Shown here: positions 8,095 to 17,371 of the stretch, piece by piece
Numbering within the stretch: position 1 is the stretch's first letter
Layout: every line of letters starts with the position of its first letter
NCBI RefSeq assembly: GCF_000518485.1
Contig: NZ_JADR01000006.1
Location: 186,001-250,000 of the forward strand
Reading direction: 5' to 3'
Length of the DNA: 64,000 bases
DNA from: Olleya marilimosa CAM030
GTDB lineage: Bacteria > Bacteroidota > Bacteroidia > Flavobacteriales > Flavobacteriaceae
Notes under the pieces: model-generated
Database searches by the model: none
The model's input: only the letters and a program-made list of their open reading frames with translations
What the model was told of the DNA's origin: nothing
Program-made: the position numbers and the translations under genes

Positions 8095-9990
8095 ATGCAT
8101 TATCAAGAATTTTATAAAAAAAGTATAGACCAACCAAAGCAATTTTGGCAGGATCAAGCCATGCAATTGGACTGGTTTAAAGCACCAAAAACCATATTGT
8201 CTAAGGATAAATATGACTATGATCAATGGTTTGAAGATGGGCAACTTAATTTAAGTTATTTGTGTATAGATAAGCATATTAATGATGGTTTTGGAGAGCA
8301 AAATGCTATTATTTACGACTCACCTGTTACTAATGTAAAACAACATATTACGTTTAATCAATTGCATCACGAAGTGTCAAAACTTGCAGGTGGATTGCAA
8401 CGTTTAGGATTGCAAAAAGGCGACACATGTATCATTTATATGCCAATGATTCCGCAAGCCTTATACGCCATGTTGGCTTGTGCCAGAATTGGTGTAATCC
8501 ATTCGGTTGTATTTGGTGGTTTTGCACCACATGAGTTAGCGATTAGAATTGACGACTGCAAACCAAAAGCAATCATTACAGCATCAAACGGAATAGAAAT
8601 CCAGAAAATTATTCCCTATAAACCCTTTGTTGATCAAGCAATCGCTAAAGCGGAAAACAAGCCAGAGCACGTTATTGTTTTTGATAGACAATTAGGAGTT
8701 GAAATCCCTAAGAAAAACTATGACGTCGATTATCAAACATTAGTAAATAAGTCACCTTCAATCGAAGCTATTGCAGTAGCGTCAACACATCCTTCATATA
8801 TTTTATACACTTCAGGAACCACAGGAACACCAAAAGGCATTATTAGAGATTCAGGTGGTTATGCAACAGCTTTAAAATTCTCTATGAAATATATTTATGG
8901 TGTAGATGAAGGCGATACATTTTGGGCAGCAAGTGATGTTGGTTGGGTTGTAGGACATAGCTTTATTGCTTATGGACCATTGTTAAACAGAAATACAACA
9001 ATTCTATTTGAAGGAAAACCAATTAAAACACCAGATGCTTCCACATTTTGGCGAGTAATTAGCGAGCATAATGTAAAAGTCATGTTTACTGCACCAACAG
9101 CAATTAGAGCGATTAAAAAAGAAGATCCTAACGGAAACATGCTAAAACGTTATGATATGTCTTGCTTAAAATATCAGTTTTTAGCAGGAGAACGTTGCGA
9201 TATAGCAACTTTACGATGGACTGAAGAAAAATTAAACATACCAGTAATTGACCATTGGTGGCAAACCGAAAGCGGTTGGCCAATGTTAGCCAATATGGTT
9301 GGTGTTGGTTTGCAAGATGTAAAACCAGGATCTGCTAGTTTTCCTGTTTGTGGTTATGATATTCAAATTTTAAATGAAGAAGGCGAAGAAGTTGAATCCT
9401 CTGTTGAAGGTTACGTGGCAGTAAAATTGCCATTACCACCAGGAACATTAAGTAATCTTTGGGGAAATCCAGAGCGTTTTAAATCGGGTTATTTAGACCG
9501 TTTTCCTGGTTATTATTTTTCAGGAGATGGAGGCTATAAAGATGAAGATGGCTACGTATTTATAACAGGTCGAGTAGACGATATTATAAACGTTGCAGGA
9601 CATAGATTATCTACTGCAGAAATGGAAGAAATTGTAGCCTCACACAAGGCAGTTGCAGAATGTGCAGTATTTGGTGTGCATTGCGAAATTAAAGGTCAGA
9701 AACCACTTGGTTTAGTCGTGTTAAAATCAGGCGAAACAGCAGGAAATGAAAATATTCAAAAAGAAATTATACAAGATGTACGTCACGAAATTGGAGCAGT
9801 TGCATCCTTTAGAGACGTATTAGTAGTTAACCGATTACCAAAAACACGAAGTGGAAAAATTCTTCGTAAATTGTTGCGTAATATCGCAGACGAGCAACAA
9901 TTTAATACACCATCAACCATTGATGATGTTGCTATTATAGAGGAAATAAAATCAGTATATAAAACCCATAGTATTGGGATTCATAAATAA
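8095..9990 (+). CDS. prpE: Propionyl-CoA synthetase-like acyl-CoA ligase
   Basis: This 631-residue enzyme activates a short-chain acid with ATP and CoA. It matches the PrpE pattern from the start (YQEFYKKSIDQPKQFWQDQA) and is close to the 628 residues of E. coli PrpE. Visible motifs are the P-loop YTSGTTGTPKG from residue 238, DHWWQTESGWP (the SGWP ending is PrpE-like, where Acs has TGG), and PKTRSGK with catalytic Lys588, the usual acetylation target. The propionate preference is a family inference, since acetate is also used by such enzymes. The three-subunit carboxylase at 44-47.6 kb would take the product to methylmalonyl-CoA. Confidence 0.82.
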   Translation: MHYQEFYKKSIDQPKQFWQDQAMQLDWFKAPKTILSKDKYDYDQWFEDGQLNLSYLCIDKHINDGFGEQNAIIYDSPVTNVKQHITFNQLHHEVSKLAGGLQRLGLQKGDTCIIYMPMIPQALYAMLACARIGVIHSVVFGGFAPHELAIRIDDCKPKAIITASNGIEIQKIIPYKPFVDQAIAKAENKPEHVIVFDRQLGVEIPKKNYDVDYQTLVNKSPSIEAIAVASTHPSYILYTSGTTGTPKGIIRDSGGYATALKFSMKYIYGVDEGDTFWAASDVGWVVGHSFIAYGPLLNRNTTILFEGKPIKTPDASTFWRVISEHNVKVMFTAPTAIRAIKKEDPNGNMLKRYDMSCLKYQFLAGERCDIATLRWTEEKLNIPVIDHWWQTESGWPMLANMVGVGLQDVKPGSASFPVCGYDIQILNEEGEEVESSVEGYVAVKLPLPPGTLSNLWGNPERFKSGYLDRFPGYYFSGDGGYKDEDGYVFITGRVDDIINVAGHRLSTAEMEEIVASHKAVAECAVFGVHCEIKGQKPLGLVVLKSGETAGNENIQKEIIQDVRHEIGAVASFRDVLVVNRLPKTRSGKILRKLLRNIADEQQFNTPSTIDDVAIIEEIKSVYKTHSIGIHK

Positions 9991-10186
9991 ATTATTGATA
10001 CAATACGTTTTAAATAAACCGTCACATCTAGTGATTTTTGAAGCATGAAAAAATTGTATCTAGATGCAATAAAATTAAGAAATAAATCAGTTGTCAGGTC
10101 AAGCGCAGTCAAGACCTATTAAATAAAAAACTATTTGTCACACTAAGCTTGTCTAAGTGTCTAAACAAAATTTAAACTAACATATT

Positions 10187-12094
10187 ATGAGTAATTATCA
10201 CATAAAACATTTAGAAGAATACTACCAAGTCTATAGAAAATCTGTCCGAAATCCTGAGAGTTTTTGGGAAGAAATTGCCGAAGAGCATTTTATGTGGCGA
10301 AAAAAATGGGACAATGTATTAAGTTGGGATTTTTCTAAGCCAGAAGTCAAATGGTTTGAAGGTGCAAAATTGAATATCACAGAAAACTGTATAGACAGAC
10401 ATTTATACACAAGAGGAGACAAAACAGCGATTATTTTTGAGCCAAACAGTCCAGACGAAGAAGCATTACATATTACTTACAGAGAGCTACACGACAGAGT
10501 GTGTAGATTTGCCAATGTGCTAAAAGAAAACGGAGTTGGTAAAGGCGATCGTGTTTGTATTTACTTACCAATGATTCCAGAATTAGCAGTATCTGTGTTG
10601 GCATGTGCACGTATTGGAGCCATACACTCTGTAGTATTTGCAGGTTTTTCTGCTACAGCATTAGCAACCAGAATCAACGATAGTGATTGTAAAATGGTCA
10701 TTACTAGTGACGGATCATATCGTGGTGCAAAAACCATAGACCTAAAAGGTATTGTAGACGAAGCGCTTCAGGAATGTCCTGGTGTAAATAACGTTTTAGT
10801 AGCAAAACGTATCAATTCTGATATAAACATGCAAGAAGGACGTGACCAATGGTTACAACCTTTGTTAGATGAGGCTTATCACGATTGTGTACCAGAAATT
10901 ATGGATGCAGAAGATCCTTTATTTATTTTATATACCTCAGGATCGACAGGAAAACCTAAAGGAATGGTACACACAACAGCAGGATATATGGTGTATACTG
11001 CTTATACGTTTAAAAACGTATTTCAATATAGAGAACAAGACGTTTATTGGTGTACAGCAGATATAGGTTGGATAACAGGACACAGTTATATTGTGTATGG
11101 ACCTTTATGTAATGGAGCCACAACAGTTATGTTTGAAGGTGTACCAAGTTATCCAGATTTTGGACGTTTTTGGGACATTGTAGAAAAACATAAAGTCAAC
11201 CAATTTTATACAGCGCCAACAGCAATTAGAGCCTTAGCAAAAGAAGGCGTAGAGCATTTAGAAAAGCACGATTTATCTTCATTAAAAGTATTAGGAACCG
11301 TTGGAGAGCCAATAAATGAAGAAGCTTGGCATTGGTACGATGATAATGTTGGGAAGAAAAAATCGCCAATTGTAGATACGTGGTGGCAAACCGAAACAGG
11401 AGGAATTATGATTACTCCAATTGCCTTTTGTACACCAACAAAGCCAACCTATGCAACCTTACCATTTATAGGTATTCAGCCAGCATTAATGGATGAGCAA
11501 GGAGCAGAAATTAAAGGAAATCAAGTAGATGGACGTTTGTGTATAAAATTCCCTTGGCCAAGTATGGCTAGAACCATTTGGGGAAATCACCAACGTTATA
11601 AAGACACCTATTTCTCGGCTTATGATGGCAAATATTTTACAGGAGATGGCGCGTTACGTGATGAGGTTGGTTATTATCGTATTACTGGTCGTGTAGATGA
11701 TGTTATTATTGTATCTGGTCATAACTTAGGTACAGCTCCAATTGAAGATGCCATTAACGAGCATCCTGCAGTATCAGAAAGTGCTATAGTAGGTTTTCCG
11801 CATGATATAAAAGGAAACGCATTATATGGTTACGTAACCCTTAAAGAAACTGGCGAAAGCAGAGATCCAGACAATTTGCGTAAAGAGATTAATCAGATTA
11901 TTACAGAACAAATAGGACCTATTGCTAAGTTGGATAAAATCCAATTTACTAACGGATTACCTAAAACACGAAGCGGAAAAATTATGCGTCGTATTTTACG
12001 TAAAATAGCAAGTAATGAGACAGAAAATTTAGGTGACACAAGTACATTACTAAATCCTGAGTGTGTGCAAGAAATCATGGATAATGTATTGTAG
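10187..12094 (+). CDS. acs: Acetyl-CoA synthetase
   Basis: This 635-residue AMP-forming acetate:CoA ligase has the P-loop YTSGSTGKPKGMVHT from residue 249, the substrate-site motif DTWWQTETGG, and PKTRSGK with catalytic Lys598 followed by IMRRILRKIA, the conserved Acs tail. It converts imported acetate to acetyl-CoA in the cytoplasm. It lies 196 bases after the PrpE-like gene, and that gap has no terminator, so it may be read from the same transcript or from its own promoter. A strong terminator follows at 12211-12240. Confidence 0.95.
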   Translation: MSNYHIKHLEEYYQVYRKSVRNPESFWEEIAEEHFMWRKKWDNVLSWDFSKPEVKWFEGAKLNITENCIDRHLYTRGDKTAIIFEPNSPDEEALHITYRELHDRVCRFANVLKENGVGKGDRVCIYLPMIPELAVSVLACARIGAIHSVVFAGFSATALATRINDSDCKMVITSDGSYRGAKTIDLKGIVDEALQECPGVNNVLVAKRINSDINMQEGRDQWLQPLLDEAYHDCVPEIMDAEDPLFILYTSGSTGKPKGMVHTTAGYMVYTAYTFKNVFQYREQDVYWCTADIGWITGHSYIVYGPLCNGATTVMFEGVPSYPDFGRFWDIVEKHKVNQFYTAPTAIRALAKEGVEHLEKHDLSSLKVLGTVGEPINEEAWHWYDDNVGKKKSPIVDTWWQTETGGIMITPIAFCTPTKPTYATLPFIGIQPALMDEQGAEIKGNQVDGRLCIKFPWPSMARTIWGNHQRYKDTYFSAYDGKYFTGDGALRDEVGYYRITGRVDDVIIVSGHNLGTAPIEDAINEHPAVSESAIVGFPHDIKGNALYGYVTLKETGESRDPDNLRKEINQIITEQIGPIAKLDKIQFTNGLPKTRSGKIMRRILRKIASNETENLGDTSTLLNPECVQEIMDNVL

Positions 12095-12119
12095 ATAATT
12101 AACTATTTGGGCATTACAC

Positions 12120-12206
12120 TTTTCCGCTTAAGCTACAAAGTGTCGGGCTTTTCGTTATATCTTTTTTGAGAAAAAACAAAAAAGGATGCCACTACAATCC
12201 CTAATG
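12120..12206. repeat. Dispersed intergenic repeat element (Flavobacteriaceae type)
   Basis: The segment opens with TTTTCCGCTTAAGC, contains GGGCTTTTCGTTATATC and an A-rich middle, and ends with GGATGCCACTACAATCCCTA. From memory, very similar segments (ending GGATGCCGCTNCAATCCCTAACG) recur in intergenic regions of many Flavobacteriaceae genomes. I cannot count copies here. It occupies most of the gap after acs. The remainder of that gap (12241-12432) is AT-rich sequence in which I see no gene or clear promoter. Confidence 0.5.
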
Positions 12207-12210
12207 CAGA

Positions 12211-12240
12211 AAACGCAACCTCAAAAGGTTGCGTTTTTTT
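12211..12240 (+). terminator. Terminator after acs
   Basis: AAACGCAACCT pairs perfectly with AGGTTGCGTTT around a short A-rich loop, followed by T residues. It ends the acyl-CoA synthetase transcript. Confidence 0.9.
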
Positions 12241-12432
12241 GTTTAAATAAAAACAAGCCCTTTACTAAATCAATTCAAGGTAATAATTTGTAACAAACGC
12301 TGTGTTATAGCGTCCTATTAATAAGTGAAAATTATTATGTAATTTATACCTTGTAATTTAATAAAGTAGTTACGTTACAGATAGTTGTTTTTAAAATCAC
12401 TTATTGTAGCATTAAACCAAAACACAATCAAA

Positions 12433-14142
12433 ATGAAAAAACTATTACTAATTTTAACAGTGCTTATATGTAGCTTTCAAGCAAATGCACAAGAGACTAA
12501 AATTCCAGAAGAAGTTAAAACATACATTCAGTCAAGAGTTAATAATCAAGTTAATGTGGGTATTGTGGTAGGCTATATGGTTGGAGATCAAGTTGATTAT
12601 TACAGTTTTGGCAATACAGCAATGACTAATGGTGCACCTGTGGATAAAAATTCAGTATTTGAGATTGGGTCAATTTCAAAAACATTTACAACAACCATTT
12701 TAGCACTAAAGGTTAATAATGGAGAGATGAGTTTAGATGATCCGATTTCAAAATACTTACCAGAAACAGTTAAAGTACCTACTAAAAATGGTAAAGAGAT
12801 TACATTAAAACATTTAGCTACACACACCTCTGCACTTCCACGCATGCCAGATAATATGGAGCCTAAAGACATCAATAATCCATTTGCAGATTATACTTAT
12901 GATAAACTTTACAGTTTCATTTCTAACCATGAGTTAACAAGAGATATTGGTGTTTTTAGTGAATATTCTAATTTAGGAATGGGATTACTTGGTCACATTT
13001 TAGAGCTTCAAAGTGGTTTGACCTTTGAAGAATTAGTAATAAAACATATTGCAAACCCTTTGCAAATGGATAATACCAGACTAGTACTAACAGAACAAAT
13101 GACTAAGCGCTTAGCAAAAGGACATGCAGGATTATCAGAAACTAAAAATTGGGATATCATTACTTTAGGAGGAGCAGGAGGAATAAGGTCTACAACAAGC
13201 GATATGGTAAAATATATTCAAGCCAATTTAAATAGTGACTCCGGAAATACAACATTAGATAAAGCTATGCAGTTAGCACATCAATCAGCTTTTAAAAGTA
13301 ACGATCAGCATATAGAAATGGCGTTAGCTTGGCACATCGAAAATGGTAAATTTTTAATGCATAATGGCGCAACAGGTGGCTATTGTGCAATGTCTGCTAT
13401 GGATAAAGCTTCAAAAAAAGGTGTAATCGTACTAACAAATAGCAATGAAAACGTAGATGCTATTGCTATTAAATTAATGGTGCCTTCCTATCCTTTAAAA
13501 CCAGTAAAACCATCAATAGCAAAAGTAATGGCTAAAAAAATTAAAGATAGCAGTATAGATGAGGCTATCATGTTTTATAAAGACGCTAAAGGAAGTCAAG
13601 CAGACACCTATAATTTTGATGTAGACCAGCTTAACACCTTAGGTTATCAGTTTTTAGAAGAAGACCAAAATGAAATTGCTTTGGCATTATTTAAATTAAA
13701 TGTTGTTCAATTTCCGGAAGCATCAAATCCATATGACTCTTTAGCAGAGGCTTATTTAAAAACAGGAAACAATGACTTAGCTATACTTAATTACAAAAAG
13801 TCATTAGACATAAATCCAGCTAACACCAATGCAAGTGATGTATTAAAAACATTAGGTGTAAATATAGACCAAGTAGTTGTGGCTCCAGAAATTTTAAAAA
13901 CTTATGTAGGTAAATATCAATTAGCACCAGCTTTTTTTATTACAGTTACCTTAGCGGATGATCGTTTATATTTACAAGCAACAGGACAATCAAAATTTGA
14001 GATTTATCCTTCAGATTATAATAAGTTTTATCTAAAAGTAGTAGAGGCTAAAGTTGAATTTAAAGCTAATCCTGAAGGACAAATTGATAGTATGATATTA
14101 TATCAAAACGGTCAAGTATTACCTGGTCAGCGCGTAGAATAA
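12433..14142 (+). CDS. Exported serine hydrolase (class C beta-lactamase fold) with TPR tail
   Basis: I chose the ATG at 12433 rather than the upstream TTG because it gives a perfect signal peptide (MKKLLLILTVLICSFQANAQ). The resulting 569-residue protein has the penicillin-binding/class C motifs: S80-I-S-K83 nucleophile motif, Y178-S-N180, and H310-N-G312 in place of KTG. About residues 395-470 look like tetratricopeptide repeats (DTYNFDVDQLNTLGYQFLEE, then NPYDSLAEAYLKTGNNDLAI), and the last 95 residues form a separate beta-rich domain. It probably hydrolyses or transfers an ester or D-amino-acid amide in the periplasm; the substrate is unknown. Confidence 0.85.
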   Translation: MKKLLLILTVLICSFQANAQETKIPEEVKTYIQSRVNNQVNVGIVVGYMVGDQVDYYSFGNTAMTNGAPVDKNSVFEIGSISKTFTTTILALKVNNGEMSLDDPISKYLPETVKVPTKNGKEITLKHLATHTSALPRMPDNMEPKDINNPFADYTYDKLYSFISNHELTRDIGVFSEYSNLGMGLLGHILELQSGLTFEELVIKHIANPLQMDNTRLVLTEQMTKRLAKGHAGLSETKNWDIITLGGAGGIRSTTSDMVKYIQANLNSDSGNTTLDKAMQLAHQSAFKSNDQHIEMALAWHIENGKFLMHNGATGGYCAMSAMDKASKKGVIVLTNSNENVDAIAIKLMVPSYPLKPVKPSIAKVMAKKIKDSSIDEAIMFYKDAKGSQADTYNFDVDQLNTLGYQFLEEDQNEIALALFKLNVVQFPEASNPYDSLAEAYLKTGNNDLAILNYKKSLDINPANTNASDVLKTLGVNIDQVVVAPEILKTYVGKYQLAPAFFITVTLADDRLYLQATGQSKFEIYPSDYNKFYLKVVEAKVEFKANPEGQIDSMILYQNGQVLPGQRVE

Positions 14143-14157
14143 TAAAATTAATTCGCG

Positions 14158-14182
14158 ATATTTGCAATGTACATGCAAATAT
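14158..14182. promoter_or_regulatory. Palindrome overlapping the Crp/Fnr gene start
   Basis: ATATTTGCA (14158-14166) is perfectly inverted as TGCAAATAT (14174-14182) around seven bases. The left arm includes a GATATTTG box resembling a -7 element, and the right arm runs into the ATG at 14181. A protein bound here would block both initiation and the start of transcription, as expected for an autorepressor. Confidence 0.5.
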
Positions 14183-14753
14183 GATAAACATTAGAGAATA
14201 TATAGAGAAAACAGTGGTTATATCTGATCAAGATTGGCAACTGTTTTCGTCTAAATTAGAGAATAGAATTTTTAAAAAGAAAAGTACTATACTAGACGTT
14301 GGCGAGACTGAAAACTATATTTCGTTTATAGAAAAAGGTATCGCTCGTTTTTTAATTCCTAAGGAAGAAAAAGAAAAAGACATCACTTTTGGTTTTTGTT
14401 TTAAAAATGAGTTTGTAAGTGCTTACGATTCTTTTTTAACCAGAAAGCCTTCTTTATATAAACTTCAAGCCTTAACAGATATGTCAGTGTGGAGTATTTC
14501 ATATGATGATCTTCAGGAAGTATACGAAAAAAGCTTTGCAGGTAATGTTATTGGTCGTTTATCCTCAGAGCGTTTGTTTTTAATTAAATCCAAACGAGAG
14601 CAATCGCTTTTAAACGAAACAGCAGAAGAGCGTTACCTTAAGTTATTTACAGAGCGTCCTAATTTGATAAAAGAGATTCCGTTAAAATACGTAGCGTCTT
14701 ATATTGGTGTCACTCCTCAGGCTTTAAGTAGGATTAGAAAACGAATTTCTTAA
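14181..14753 (+). CDS. Crp/Fnr-family transcriptional regulator
   Basis: This 190-residue protein has a cyclic-nucleotide-binding-like beta-roll at about residues 25-115 and a C-terminal helix-turn-helix (IPLKYVASYIGVTPQALSRI, about residues 162-181). No FNR-type N-terminal cysteines are visible, so it is not an iron-sulfur oxygen sensor, and the ligand is unknown. This short Crp subgroup is abundant in Flavobacteriaceae. The palindrome over its own start suggests autoregulation. The desaturase gene 58 bases downstream on the same strand is a plausible target. Confidence 0.88.
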   Translation: MINIREYIEKTVVISDQDWQLFSSKLENRIFKKKSTILDVGETENYISFIEKGIARFLIPKEEKEKDITFGFCFKNEFVSAYDSFLTRKPSLYKLQALTDMSVWSISYDDLQEVYEKSFAGNVIGRLSSERLFLIKSKREQSLLNETAEERYLKLFTERPNLIKEIPLKYVASYIGVTPQALSRIRKRIS

Positions 14754-14772
14754 CTTAGGTTCATTGTATAAC

Positions 14773-14780
14773 TACATTTG
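14773..14780 (+). promoter_or_regulatory. -7 element of the desaturase promoter
   Basis: TACATTTG fits the Bacteroidota TAnnTTTG consensus exactly. It lies 31 bases before the desaturase ATG, so transcription should start near 14786. No good -33 TTG is visible at the usual distance. Confidence 0.6.
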
Positions 14781-14784
14781 TATA

Positions 14785-14812
14785 TAGACCTTTGCCAATA
14801 AAGCAAAGTCTA
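14785..14812 (+). promoter_or_regulatory. Hairpin in the desaturase 5' leader, reaching the start codon
   Basis: TAGAC and TTTGC (14785-14795, one bulged C) pair with GCAAA and GTCTA (14803-14812). The last base of the right arm is the A of the ATG. The predicted transcript would begin almost at the hairpin, so it can act either as an RNA structure that limits initiation or as a DNA operator. Confidence 0.5.
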
Positions 14813-15546
14813 TGACTATATTAATATTTATCATAATTTTATGGTATACAGGTTTGTTCTTTCAGACCTTTTTTTTACATCGTTACGCAGCACATCAAAC
14901 CTTTACTATGTCAAAAATGACAGAGCGTGTTTGCTTTGTATTGACTTGGGTGTTTCAGGGTAGTAATTATTTAAGTGCTTATGGATATGGTGTAATGCAT
15001 AGGATGCATCATGCGTACGCTGACACTGAAAAAGATCCACATTCGCCTAAATATGATACTAATTTGTTTACCATGATGTGGCGCACAAAAAATATTTATC
15101 AGGATATTAATAAAAAACGTGTTGCAGTAGCAGATAAGTTTACTAAAAACGTACCACAATGGAAGGCGTTTGATAAGATAGCAAGTTCTAGAATTTCAAG
15201 ATTATCATGGGCTGCAGCTTACATTGTGTTTTTTAGTGTCTTTGCAACTGCTTGGTGGCAATGGTTATTACTACCTATCGCTTTTTTTATGGCGCCAATC
15301 CATGGAGTTATTATAAACTGGTTTGCTCATATTTATGGCTATCGTAATTTTAAAGTTAGTGATACGTCTAAAAATTTATTGCCAGTAGATATTTTAATGA
15401 TGGGAGAAGGATATCATAACAACCACCACTCACATAGTGGACGTGCAAATTTTGGAGTACGTTGGTTTGAAATAGATTTTACATATTGCATAATGTATGT
15501 TTTAGATAAACTACATATCATAAAAATTAAAAAAACTGCTAATTAA
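14812..15546 (+). CDS. Membrane fatty-acid (acyl-CoA/acyl-lipid) desaturase
   Basis: This 244-residue integral membrane di-iron enzyme introduces a double bond into fatty acyl chains. All three histidine boxes are visible: H23-RYAA-H28, H63-RM-HH67 and H202-NN-HH206. Four or so hydrophobic helices surround them. The length is short compared with about 300 residues for many acyl-CoA desaturases, but the catalytic set is complete. It adjusts membrane fluidity, probably in response to temperature. The upstream hairpin and the adjacent Crp/Fnr gene are the only regulatory hints. Confidence 0.88.
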   Translation: MTILIFIIILWYTGLFFQTFFLHRYAAHQTFTMSKMTERVCFVLTWVFQGSNYLSAYGYGVMHRMHHAYADTEKDPHSPKYDTNLFTMMWRTKNIYQDINKKRVAVADKFTKNVPQWKAFDKIASSRISRLSWAAAYIVFFSVFATAWWQWLLLPIAFFMAPIHGVIINWFAHIYGYRNFKVSDTSKNLLPVDILMMGEGYHNNHHSHSGRANFGVRWFEIDFTYCIMYVLDKLHIIKIKKTAN

Positions 15547-15563
15547 TTAGCAGTTTTTTTTTT
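15531..15563 (+). terminator. Terminator overlapping the desaturase stop
   Basis: A perfectly self-complementary stretch, AAAACTGCTAA facing TTAGCAGTTTT, is followed by ten T residues. The left arm lies inside the last codons of the desaturase, so coding sequence and terminator overlap. Confidence 0.9.
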
Positions 15564-15733
15564 GCTTAAATGTTTAGCCTAATAAAGGTTAGCTTTTATA
15601 TAAAGCTGTTTTTTAATGCTTTACAAATGGTTTGGATTTAGACGAATAAAAAGTAAAATAGACGATTTAGCTTTAGTTATTAAAAAGTAAATAAGTACAT
15701 AAATAACTAAATATAAGTTTCTATTTTAGAGGT

Positions 15734-17368
15734 ATGAAAACCAACCTAAAATCATTTCTTCTTATATATATATGTGTTACTAGTCTTTTATGTAACAAGG
15801 CCTTTTCACAGCATAAAACTGACAGTTTATCTTACTATACAAGAGCTATTGAAAAAGTAACTTCTGAAGAGACGCTAGCTAAGGCGTATCAATATTTAAT
15901 TGAACATTTAGAAGTTAAAAAGAAACAAAACAACAAATTAGGTATAGCATATGATTTGTATTTTTTAGCAAGAATAGACTACAAAGTAGGTTTTTATGAT
16001 GATAGTGAAGTTAGTGCTGTAGAAGCTTTAAAGATTCTAGATGGTCTAAAAGTAAACGATTATAATACTAAACTAAAAACAGGAGTATTAAATCTTTTAG
16101 GACAAGTTTATAATCAAAAAAACATGTTTGATAAAGCTAATGAGACGTATTTAAAAGCGTTATCTATTACTTCAACTTCCAGAGATAGTTTGGTATTATA
16201 TAATAACATATCTAATATTTATAAAAATCAAAAATTATATAGTAACGCTAAGAACACTTTAGTAAAAGCGATTAAATTATTTAATAGGGTTGAGGACTCA
16301 ATAGAGAAGGCTAGAGTAATTGATAATTTAGGATTTATAAAATTTAAATTAAATAATCAAGGTGCATTTGACGATTTAAGCACTGCCTATAACATACGTC
16401 AAAGTTCTGATAATATAGCAGAGTTATATCCAAGCTATAAAAATTTATCCGAATATTATTTAAGTAAAAAGGATACAGTTCAAGCATTATCCTTTGCAAT
16501 AAAAGCATATGACGTTGCTAATAAAGTAAACAGCTTGTCCTACAAATTAGATGCTGTTAAGACAAGATATACCTTAGGCGATAATTCTGTTTTTAAAGAG
16601 TATTCCTTTTTAAATGATAGCTTGTTAAAAGCAGCAAAACTAAGCCAAAATAAGTTTGCATTGTTAAAATATAACGTAAGTAAAAGCCAATTAGAATCTC
16701 AAATAGAAAAGTCACAAAAACAAGTCTATCAATTATTAGCAGTTGTAATATTGATTTTAGCTTTGGGGTTACTTTATTTTTTTAGAGCAAAACATAAAAA
16801 AGAAAAACTAAAAGAGGTTTATACAACAGAAACTAGAATATCCAAAAAAGTACATGATGAGGTTGCAAATGATGTTTATCAAATAATGACAAAATTGCAA
16901 AGCAATGATAACATAAATGAAGATGTTTTGGACGATTTGGAGCAGATTTATCTTAAAACTAGAGATATTTCTAAAGAAAATAGCACAATACATGTTAATC
17001 AAGATTTTGAAATCTTACTTACAGATTTATTAGCTAATTATAGTAGTAATCAGGTTAATGTTATAACAAAGGACATAGTAAAGGTAGATTGGAAAAAGGT
17101 GTCAGATGTTAAAAAGACTGCACTTTACAGAGTTTTACAAGAGTTAATGACCAATATGAAAAAGCATAGCCAAGCTAATATTGTAGTGGTTGTGTTTAGT
17201 CAAAAAAATAAAAAAGTGACTATTAATTACAACGATAATGGTGTAGGAACACTATTAAAAAAGAATAATGGTTTGCAAAATGTGGAAAACCGTATTCAAT
17301 CTGTTGGAGGAACAATTACTTTTACATCCACAATTAATAAAGGGTTTAAAGCAAACATTATATTATAA
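15734..17368 (+). CDS. TPR-containing membrane histidine kinase (NarX-type)
   Basis: This 544-residue protein has a signal sequence, an extracytoplasmic stretch of tetratricopeptide repeats (about residues 40-320), one transmembrane helix near 334-354, and a kinase core of the HisKA_3 type. The phosphoacceptor is His374 in KKVHDEVANDVYQI. The ATPase part shows an N box near residue 475 (ELMTNMKKHSQA) and NDNGVG. The C-terminus is short but includes GLQNVENRIQSVGG. The response regulator starts three bases after the stop, so the two form an operon. The signal is unknown. Confidence 0.9.
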   Translation: MKTNLKSFLLIYICVTSLLCNKAFSQHKTDSLSYYTRAIEKVTSEETLAKAYQYLIEHLEVKKKQNNKLGIAYDLYFLARIDYKVGFYDDSEVSAVEALKILDGLKVNDYNTKLKTGVLNLLGQVYNQKNMFDKANETYLKALSITSTSRDSLVLYNNISNIYKNQKLYSNAKNTLVKAIKLFNRVEDSIEKARVIDNLGFIKFKLNNQGAFDDLSTAYNIRQSSDNIAELYPSYKNLSEYYLSKKDTVQALSFAIKAYDVANKVNSLSYKLDAVKTRYTLGDNSVFKEYSFLNDSLLKAAKLSQNKFALLKYNVSKSQLESQIEKSQKQVYQLLAVVILILALGLLYFFRAKHKKEKLKEVYTTETRISKKVHDEVANDVYQIMTKLQSNDNINEDVLDDLEQIYLKTRDISKENSTIHVNQDFEILLTDLLANYSSNQVNVITKDIVKVDWKKVSDVKKTALYRVLQELMTNMKKHSQANIVVVVFSQKNKKVTINYNDNGVGTLLKKNNGLQNVENRIQSVGGTITFTSTINKGFKANIIL

Positions 17369-17371
17369 AGT

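Noticed and set aside
10045-10122. 25-codon frame between prpE and acs
   Set aside because: ATG to stop exists (MKKLYLDAIK...), but there is no promoter, no terminator and no recognisable feature; short frames of this length are common by chance.
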